Under the pieces are notes generated by a model. The model searched no databases and was not told the DNA's origin. It saw only the letters and a program-made list of their open reading frames with translations. Position numbers and translations under genes: made by a program. Source: Clostridium sp. CAG:448 (GTDB taxonomy: Bacteria; Bacillota; Clostridia; Oscillospirales; CAG-272). From it: a stretch of 11,883 nt of DNA. The stretch lies in the NCBI GenBank assembly GCA_000433415.1, contig FR890423.1, positions 1 to 11,883 on the forward strand. The letters run 5' to 3'. How positions within the stretch are numbered: position 1 is the first letter of the stretch; each line of letters opens with the position of its first letter. Of the stretch, positions 6,752-11,883 are shown in pieces.

Positions 6752-9292
6752 TCAGGGATTGAGCAGTTCCGCACCTTCCGGCAGGGTATGAAGCAAATCA
6801 AAGTGCAGAAGTGTCATCTGCTTTCCGGCAGTTGCACCGGTATCACAGACAAAGGTAATGTAGTCCGCATAGTTATAAGACCAATTGCGGGCACTCTTCA
6901 GATCGATGTAGACGGTATGCACCTGACCGTCGCCGGGCAATGTGAATTTTTTATTGCCCGCCTTGGTAGCGGTCATCAGCAGCGTATTGAAACGAACCAT
7001 CGCCGGCATATCGCTGTCTGCCCGGTAGGTAATGGCAAGATAGCGGAACTGATCCGCAGTCGGACGCGGAGAATACTTGTCATAATGGACGGTCAGTTGC
7101 GGTTCCTTCCCGCCTGCCACAGTCAGAACGGTTCCATCCGCGCCTGTTTCAAGCGTCACATTTTCCGCAGTCAGCGCACCGGACGCAAGCAGACCGTCGA
7201 CATTTTCGCGGTCGGTCAGATCGGTCGGGACGGTCAGTTCCGTACCTTCATACGCAACACTGCCGGTGGTTGTATAGCGGTAATTGTATCTGCCGATCGG
7301 CGCGACATCCCCGTGGGTATACCACTGCATAATATCGCCGTCTTCCTGCGTGTTATCCGTCCACTTGAAGTCAAGGGAGAAATCGTACCCCTCAATTTCG
7401 AGTGCGGACTTCGGGATTTTCAGCATCAGCACATTGCCCTTAACACTGTACTCAATATCACACACCTTCTCCGTTTCAAATCCGTTGCCCGTAAAGCGCT
7501 CCAGAACGGTTTTGTTCTGGCTGGCGGGAGAGGTGCGGTTAACAATGTACTCATACTCTTCCCAGTTCCGGTCTCCGCCGGCTACCGTATCGATATACAG
7601 GCGCATCCAATAAGCATCGGTATAAGGAGAAAGATCCTCTACCGTGCGCACCATGAAGTAAATATTCTCATAGTCCCTTGCCACCTTGGCTTCGTAGATG
7701 TCGTTACGCGCGGTTTCGTTGGTATAATGGTAGGGTTTCTTTGTTTCCGGATCCTTGTATCCGTCCGAATCCCGGTTGGTCATACCAAAATAGTCGTTGT
7801 AAGCAGGAGTAACGTTTGCCCACTGTCCGTATCCGCCGTTGATGTCAATCAGCTTTTCACCGGACGCCGCCGGGATCGCGGACACACCCTTGAATCTGCG
7901 GATATTGGAGACAAGCTGATAATAGTAATTATCCTTCAGTTTGCCCTTGGACGGTTCGCAGTCACGGCTGTAGGCATCGTTATACTGATCCACAAAAGCC
8001 TTCTTGAAAGGCGTTCCCGGCCATGTGCCCAGCTTCATGGCAACCCATTCATTCCAACCGGTCACAAAAACAATGTCAGGATCGGCATACAGGGCATTGT
8101 TCCACTGTTCCGCAAAATTTGCACCGTAAAGCACTGCATTCTCACGGGTATCCAGTCCCTTGGTGGTATAGGTTCTCCCCACGATATTGATTCCGTAGTT
8201 CATGGGAGAAATACTGCCGATACTGTAGTCGTAGTTGACGGCAACGCCTACCGTCATCTGCTCGGGAGTGCGATCCTTCCGATAGTAGATCGCCTGCGGG
8301 AACGCAGACAACCACCCCCACTGCGGCGTTCCGGGGGACAACTGACGATCATTGTAGCCGCCGACACCCTTACGGAACGTAAAGAAATTACGGATGGTTG
8401 CATCCGAAATATTGTCGTCATACCCCATCAGCATGGGCTTGCCGTCCATCTTGTACCAAAGATCCTCATACAATCCCTTTTCATAAATGGCGGCATACAG
8501 TTGTTTGATCTGAGTCGCCGAACCGTCGGTTCCGCCGAACGGGAGAAGGAATGAAATTTGGGGAACCTTGACGCCCTGTTCCTGCGCCTCGCTGAACACC
8601 TTGAAAACCGTCAATGCCGTATTCAGCCAGGTAAACGCACCGTTGGTGTTGTCAAAAAAGATCACATCCACACCCGCCGCGGCAAGCATTTCCGCCTGTT
8701 TGCGGATCACCCATTCATCATTGCCGGAATAATATCCCCAAATCGGCTCGTTCCAGAAATGGTATGCGGAATCCGGCGAAGTGGAGCTTTTCCAAAGGTA
8801 CTCCTCCGCCTCTTCCGAATCGTCAAACCGATCCAGAATCTGCTGTACATTGTACGCAGTCTGATGCTTGTAAAAATCGCCGTGCCATGTCCAATAGAAA
8901 ACGGCAACGGTCTTGTTTTCCCGTGCATTTCCGACTTCGGTATTGGTCGGCAGGACTCTGCCAACATCGTCAATTCCGACCCATTGGGACGGATCGACCA
9001 GGTGAATGCCGGAGGGATTTACCTTGCTGTCGTCCAATGCGGGATCATAGGTTTCCCAGTGCAATTCGCCGCGCGTGGTTTCCTCTGCCGAGGTTTCTTC
9101 TGCGGCGGTGGTGTCTTCCGGCTTCTCCGAGCCGGGCTCCGTGGAGTCTTCCGTTGTGGTTGCAGTTGTTTCCTCTTTTTCCGTCGAATCCGCGGAGGTA
9201 TCCCCGCCACCGTTTCCGGTGGTGCAGGCAATCACACCGAGGATCAGCGCCAAAGCAAACGCAAGCACCGCAAAAAAGCTTACCTTTTTCAT
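6752..9292 (-). CDS. GH71/GH99-like lipoprotein with C-terminal carbohydrate-binding domains
   Basis: This is an 846-residue surface lipoprotein. A KK start, hydrophobic core (5-22) and lipobox VIAC with Cys23 form a lipoprotein signal, followed by a Thr/Glu/Ser linker (24-75). Residues about 125-440 look like a GH71/GH99-type TIM barrel: TVAVFYWTWHGDFYKHQ (128-144), KQAEMLAAAGVDVIFFDNTN (198-217), PQISFLLPFGG (244-254), KPMLMGYDDN (285-294) and VTGWNEWVAM (410-419). Residues about 480-680 resemble a CBM9-like sugar-binding domain (IYFMVRTVEDLSPYTDAYWM, then VLMLKIPKSALEIEGYDFSL). The last 160 residues look like a second beta-sandwich. Glu415 of the NEW motif matches the GH99 catalytic region, but the second Glu of the usual NEWHEG motif is absent. 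ATG at 9292 follows GAGGAG by eight bases. It is the first gene of the operon, behind a consensus promoter. Barrel type is fairly sure; activity and substrate are not. Confidence 0.8.
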   Translation of the reverse strand: MKKVSFFAVLAFALALILGVIACTTGNGGGDTSADSTEKEETTATTTEDSTEPGSEKPEDTTAAEETSAEETTRGELHWETYDPALDDSKVNPSGIHLVDPSQWVGIDDVGRVLPTNTEVGNARENKTVAVFYWTWHGDFYKHQTAYNVQQILDRFDDSEEAEEYLWKSSTSPDSAYHFWNEPIWGYYSGNDEWVIRKQAEMLAAAGVDVIFFDNTNGAFTWLNTALTVFKVFSEAQEQGVKVPQISFLLPFGGTDGSATQIKQLYAAIYEKGLYEDLWYKMDGKPMLMGYDDNISDATIRNFFTFRKGVGGYNDRQLSPGTPQWGWLSAFPQAIYYRKDRTPEQMTVGVAVNYDYSIGSISPMNYGINIVGRTYTTKGLDTRENAVLYGANFAEQWNNALYADPDIVFVTGWNEWVAMKLGTWPGTPFKKAFVDQYNDAYSRDCEPSKGKLKDNYYYQLVSNIRRFKGVSAIPAASGEKLIDINGGYGQWANVTPAYNDYFGMTNRDSDGYKDPETKKPYHYTNETARNDIYEAKVARDYENIYFMVRTVEDLSPYTDAYWMRLYIDTVAGGDRNWEEYEYIVNRTSPASQNKTVLERFTGNGFETEKVCDIEYSVKGNVLMLKIPKSALEIEGYDFSLDFKWTDNTQEDGDIMQWYTHGDVAPIGRYNYRYTTTGSVAYEGTELTVPTDLTDRENVDGLLASGALTAENVTLETGADGTVLTVAGGKEPQLTVHYDKYSPRPTADQFRYLAITYRADSDMPAMVRFNTLLMTATKAGNKKFTLPGDGQVHTVYIDLKSARNWSYNYADYITFVCDTGATAGKQMTLLHFDLLHTLPEGAELLNP

Positions 9293-9320
9293 TTTTTGTT
9301 CTCCTCTGTTTCTTCCGTTT

Positions 9321-9342
9321 CCGGTCTGTCGCCGGTCTTGCG
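9321..9342. repeat. Tandem 11-bp direct repeat at the lipoprotein operon start site
   Basis: Two tandem 11-base units, CCGGTCTGTCG (9321-9331) and CCGGTCTTGCG (9332-9342), match at 9 of 11 positions. They cover about -2 to +20 relative to the predicted start of the minus-strand operon. That position suits a repressor operator, but no regulator is encoded here and the role is inference. Confidence 0.4.
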
Positions 9343-9346
9343 TTCC

Positions 9347-9375
9347 ATTATATCATCCGTCCGCCCGCTTGTCAA
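9347..9375 (-). promoter_or_regulatory. Consensus sigma-A promoter of the glycan operon
   Basis: On the minus strand TTGACA (9370-9375) is followed after 17 bases by TATAAT (9347-9352). Both boxes match consensus exactly, and a TG in extended -10 position is present. Predicted start is near 9340, giving a leader of about 48 bases to the lipoprotein gene. Such a strong core promoter suggests high expression or control by a repressor. Confidence 0.9.
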
Positions 9376-9392
9376 TGACCGATTTTCGCATT

Positions 9393-9442
9393 TTTACAGG
9401 GAGAGACGCACCGCCTTACAGAATTCTTACAGAATCATAACC
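9393..9442 (+). promoter_or_regulatory. Candidate PhoP (Pho) box upstream of pstS
   Basis: TTTACA (9393-9398), CTTACA (9415-9420), CTTACA (9426-9431) and ATAACC (9437-9442) start 22, 11 and 11 bases apart. The last three share the 11-base pattern xTTACAGAATx. PhoP of Bacillus-type bacteria binds TT(A/C/T)ACA-like repeats of about this period upstream of phosphate-starvation genes. The position, about 45-95 bases before the predicted pstS start, fits activation. The protein itself is not encoded in the window. Confidence 0.7.
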
Positions 9443-9471
9443 GAATCCGGGATGCAACCAATGGCGGACAA

Positions 9472-9480
9472 TGGTACAAT
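9472..9480 (+). promoter_or_regulatory. Extended -10 promoter of the pst operon
   Basis: TACAAT at 9475-9480 is preceded by TG at 9472-9473, giving an extended -10 element. The -35 region 17 bases upstream (ATGCAA, 9452-9457) is poor, as expected for a promoter needing an activator such as PhoP. Predicted start is near 9487, about 40 bases before the pstS start codon. Confidence 0.65.
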
Positions 9481-9526
9481 AAGGGCACGATCAAGAAAAA
9501 GGCAAAAAGAAAAGAGGAAAAATTAA

Positions 9527-10405
9527 ATGAAACGTTTATGGAATTGCAGAGTGATCGCTTCACTCCTGTCAGTCCTTGTTGTGCTTTGTGCAATGACAGG
9601 CTGTGCCAAAAAAGGATTTGATGACAAAAAGAACATCAGTGTCGTTACCCGCGAGGACGGCAGCGGCACCAAAGCCGCATTCATGGAACTGCTCGGACTC
9701 AAAGGCAAGAAGGATGTCTCCGGTGCGATCGTCGCAACCGGCACTGCCGCAGTGCTGAGCGAGGTCAAAAACAATCCGCTCGCCATCGCATTTGAGAGTC
9801 TTGGGTATGTCACGGATGATGTCAAGATTCTGAAAGTGGACGGCGTTGCCGCAAGCGTGGATGCCATTGCGGCGGGCACCTACAAAATCGCACGTCCCCT
9901 GCAGATCGTCTACCAGACAGAGAAAGCGTCGGATCCGCTCCGCACAGCGTTCCTGCAATTTCTGCAGAGCGACGCGGCACAGAAAACCGCAACGGACAAC
10001 GGTTATGTTGCCGGTGTGTCCAATCCGGGTACCTACACCGCAGACAAAGCACTGTCCGGCAAACTGATGATCTCCGGCAGTACATCGCTTCAGCCCCTGA
10101 TGCTGAAACTGGCGGCACAGTTTGAAGAACTGCAGCCGAATGTCACCGTAACCGTAACGGGCGGCGGCAGTGGTCAGGGATACACCAATGCAAAAGAGGG
10201 CGTCAGCGACTTCGGCATGATCTCGGAGGAATTCAAAGCGGAAAAGGCACCGGGATGCACCAATCTGACCGTCGCACGCGATGGCATTGCACTGATTGTC
10301 AACAAAGAAAACCCCATAGATAACATCAGCATGGAAACCCTGAAAAACATTTACAACTGCGAGGCAGGCAGCGCAGCAGTACGTACCTGGGCTGACGCAA
10401 AATGA
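9527..10405 (+). CDS. pstS: Phosphate ABC transporter substrate-binding lipoprotein PstS, circularly permuted
   Basis: PstS captures phosphate outside the cell and delivers it to the PstCA channel. The 292-residue precursor has a signal (1-25) and lipobox-like MTGC with Cys26. The PBP-like domain is in permuted order. Residues about 36-162 match the usual C-terminal half: ISVVTREDGSGTKAAF (37-52), AIAFESLGYV (86-95), LKVDGVAASV, GTYKIARPLQIVY (117-129). Residues about 178-289 match the usual N-terminal half: KLMISGSTSLQPLM (179-192), VTVTGGGSGQGYT, SDFGMISEEF, DGIALIVNKENPID (252-265), SMETLKNIYN. Both phosphate-contact motifs (GSTS and REDGSGT) are kept. It ends at TWADAK, where an ordinary chain would continue into REDGSGT. 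I recall similarly ordered PstS proteins in Clostridia, so it is probably functional. GAGG precedes the ATG. The stop overlaps pstC as ATGA. Confidence 0.92.
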   Translation: MKRLWNCRVIASLLSVLVVLCAMTGCAKKGFDDKKNISVVTREDGSGTKAAFMELLGLKGKKDVSGAIVATGTAAVLSEVKNNPLAIAFESLGYVTDDVKILKVDGVAASVDAIAAGTYKIARPLQIVYQTEKASDPLRTAFLQFLQSDAAQKTATDNGYVAGVSNPGTYTADKALSGKLMISGSTSLQPLMLKLAAQFEELQPNVTVTVTGGGSGQGYTNAKEGVSDFGMISEEFKAEKAPGCTNLTVARDGIALIVNKENPIDNISMETLKNIYNCEAGSAAVRTWADAK

Positions 10406-11343
10406 CCCAAAACAAAGATCGTATGCAAACCGGCCGTCGTCTTCTACAGATCAGGGAACGCACCGCCCGCGTGGTGTTCGCGCTGTGCGCACTGTTTTCC
10501 CTCGCCGCGTTGTGCACCATCACGGTCTTCCTTTTGGTGAACGGAGTCCCCTTCATTGCCAAAAGCGGTGTAGGGGAATTCCTGCTGGGAACCGATTGGA
10601 ACCCGTTGGGGAATCCGCCTGCCTACGGCATTCTCCCGATGATGGTGGGCACACTTTATGTCACTGCGCTCTCGGTTCTGATCGGTGTTGCGGTCGGACT
10701 TCTGAGCGCCGTCTGCCTTTATCGTTTCTGTCCGCGCAGGCTGGTTTCTCCTATCCGGCAGATGATTCAATTGCTTGCCGGTATTCCGTCCGTTATCTTC
10801 GGATTGTTCGGTATGACGATCATTGTTCCCTTTTTGCGGGATTACGTCTCCCCGAACGGTGTGGGATACGGCATTCTCGCAGCTTCTTTGGTACTGGCGG
10901 TCATGATTCTTCCGACGGTTGTCAGTATGAGTCTAGACGCACTCAACGCCGTTTCCGAATCCTACTATGAGGGGGCGCTCGCACTGGGTGCAACTCCGGC
11001 GGAAGCAACCTTCCGGATCATGCTCCCCGCCGCGAAAAACGGCATTGCAGCAGGCATCGTTCTTGCCGTGGGACGTGCGCTCGGAGAAACAATGGCGGTG
11101 ATTATGGTCATCGGGGGCAGCCCGGAAATGCCGAACAGCCTGTTTCAGAGTGTGCGAACCCTGACCTCCAATATTGCCATGGGCGCGATGGAACTGGATG
11201 ACAATGTTCTTTCCGCGCTGATTGCTTCGGGGGTGGTGCTGTTCGTCTTTGCGTTGCTTCTGAACGTTTCCTTCTCCTTCCTGAAGAAAGAAACCCGGGA
11301 AAAGAAAAAGAGAAAAGGAGGCAGATCCCGTGAACGCGCATAA
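10402..11343 (+). CDS. pstC: Phosphate ABC transporter permease PstC
   Basis: PstC is one of two membrane subunits forming the phosphate channel of the Pst importer. The 313-residue product has about six membrane segments (roughly 23-47, 78-107, 121-146, 154-178, 212-236, 267-294). Family motifs are GTLYVTALSVLIGVAVGL (83-100), LLAGIPSVIFGLFG (124-137), the EAA loop YYEGALALGATPAEATFRIM (188-207) that docks the ATPase PstB, and GRALGETMAVIMVIG (224-238). The C-terminal tail is strongly basic (KKETREKKKRK) and its DNA contains the pstA ribosome site. The ATG at 10402 overlaps the pstS stop by four bases with no good ribosome site of its own, suggesting translational coupling. Confidence 0.95.
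   Translation: MTQNKDRMQTGRRLLQIRERTARVVFALCALFSLAALCTITVFLLVNGVPFIAKSGVGEFLLGTDWNPLGNPPAYGILPMMVGTLYVTALSVLIGVAVGLLSAVCLYRFCPRRLVSPIRQMIQLLAGIPSVIFGLFGMTIIVPFLRDYVSPNGVGYGILAASLVLAVMILPTVVSMSLDALNAVSESYYEGALALGATPAEATFRIMLPAAKNGIAAGIVLAVGRALGETMAVIMVIGGSPEMPNSLFQSVRTLTSNIAMGAMELDDNVLSALIASGVVLFVFALLLNVSFSFLKKETREKKKRKGGRSRERA
11316..11321 (+). promoter_or_regulatory. Ribosome binding site fixing the pstA GTG start
   Basis: A perfect AGGAGG lies inside the end of pstC, eight bases before GTG at 11330. No ATG follows at suitable spacing, so it decides the GTG start. Confidence 0.8.
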
Positions 11344-11883
11344 AACCCGTCTGCCTTTCCGCCGCAGACTTTTTTCCCTGTTGAAATGGCTCAGCATCGG
11401 CATGACCGTCATATCGGTGATTGCGCTGCTTTCAATTATCGTTTATGTTTTTGCAGACGGCATTGATAAGCTCTCGCTCCATCTGCTCTTCGGCGCATAT
11501 ACGGAAGACGCGCCGTCGATTCTGCCCGCTTTGGTCGGCACATTGGAGCTTGTGCTGATTGCCGGAATCATCGCAGTGCCGCTCGGTATCGGCAGTGCCG
11601 TCTTCCTGGTGGAGTACACCGACAACACCGGCATTTTGGTGCGCATGATCCGGATTGCCACAGAAACCTTGGCTGGTATCCCGAGTATTGTTTACGGACT
11701 GTTCGGATATCTGGTTTTCGTCGTGGCGTTGAAATGGAAGTATACCCTGCTGGGCGGCGGCATCACGCTTGCCGTCATGATTCTGCCGGTCATTGTCCGT
11801 GCAACGGAGGAAAGTCTGCTTGCCGTACCGGTTGCCTACCGGGAGGGTGCGTTTGCACTGGGCGCCGGCAAGGTGCGTACCAT
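11330..11883 (+). CDS. pstA: Phosphate ABC transporter permease PstA (5' part, runs off window)
   Basis: PstA is the second channel subunit of the Pst importer and pairs with PstC. The frame starts with GTG at 11330 and stays open for 184 codons to the window edge. The translation opens VNAHKTRLPFRRRLFSLLKW (initiator Met) with a basic cytosolic end, then a first membrane segment (ISVIALLSIIVYVF). Later motifs are typical of PstA: APSILPALVGTLELVLIAGI, IPLG-like VPLGIGSAVFLVEYT, IRIATETLAGIPSIVYGLFG, ILPVIVRATEESLLAVP, and an EAA loop beginning YREGAFALGAGKVRT. It overlaps pstC by 14 bases. pstB and phoU would be expected next but lie outside. The C-terminal third is missing because of the window boundary, not mutation. 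Confidence 0.94.
   Translation, partial: MNAHKTRLPFRRRLFSLLKWLSIGMTVISVIALLSIIVYVFADGIDKLSLHLLFGAYTEDAPSILPALVGTLELVLIAGIIAVPLGIGSAVFLVEYTDNTGILVRMIRIATETLAGIPSIVYGLFGYLVFVVALKWKYTLLGGGITLAVMILPVIVRATEESLLAVPVAYREGAFALGAGKVRT

Noticed and set aside
6743..8554. A 603-codon plus-strand open frame antisense to the lipoprotein gene
   Set aside because: Its translation has no domain, signal or plausible ribosome site and mirrors the codon pattern of the lipoprotein gene.

Overview
The window looks like chromosomal DNA of a Bacillota bacterium, probably class Clostridia (Oscillospirales-like). I infer this from the rimP-nusA-ylxR order, strong GGAGG-type ribosome sites, consensus sigma-A promoters, lipoproteins with an acidic Thr/Glu linker, and a Clostridia-style PstS. 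No database search was possible, so the taxon is an inference. There are ten genes in three transcription units, with no RNA gene, mobile element or CRISPR array.

Region 1 (minus strand, 1-2400) is the ribosome/transcription housekeeping operon. It reads rimP (1733-2218), nusA (538-1617), ylxR (156-476), then a reading frame starting at 148 that leaves the window. It has its own promoter at 2359-2387 and a leader of about 134 nt that starts with three TATGGT units. The NusA KH1 domain lacks the final glycine of its GxxG loop.

Region 2 (minus strand, 2430-9375) is a four-gene accessory operon transcribed towards rimP. A textbook promoter (TTGACA, 17 bp, TATAAT) drives, in order: a large lipoprotein with a GH71/GH99-like barrel and a carbohydrate-binding tail; a GtaA-type 'glutaminase A' protein (DUF5127/DUF4965/DUF1793); a DUF4838 glycosidase-like protein; and a small FMN-binding flavin reductase. 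The genes are 38, 4 and 1 bp apart, and a 12-bp-stem terminator follows. Only the first protein has an export signal. There is no transporter or regulator. This is the most novel part of the window: an apparent carbohydrate-processing cluster whose substrate and chemistry are not evident.

Region 3 (plus strand, 9393-end) is a phosphate-uptake (Pst) operon, divergent from region 2. A PhoP-type box with an 11-bp repeat phase precedes an extended -10 promoter. Then come pstS, pstC (ATGA overlap) and pstA (14-bp overlap, GTG start, cut by the window edge). PstS is circularly permuted: the lobe segment carrying REDGSGT precedes the segment carrying GSTS.

The units are probably independent in function: translation/transcription factors, glycan processing and phosphate acquisition. 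The intergenic region 9293-9526 holds the control sites of both the Pst and glycan operons, so cross-regulation by phosphate is possible but unproven.
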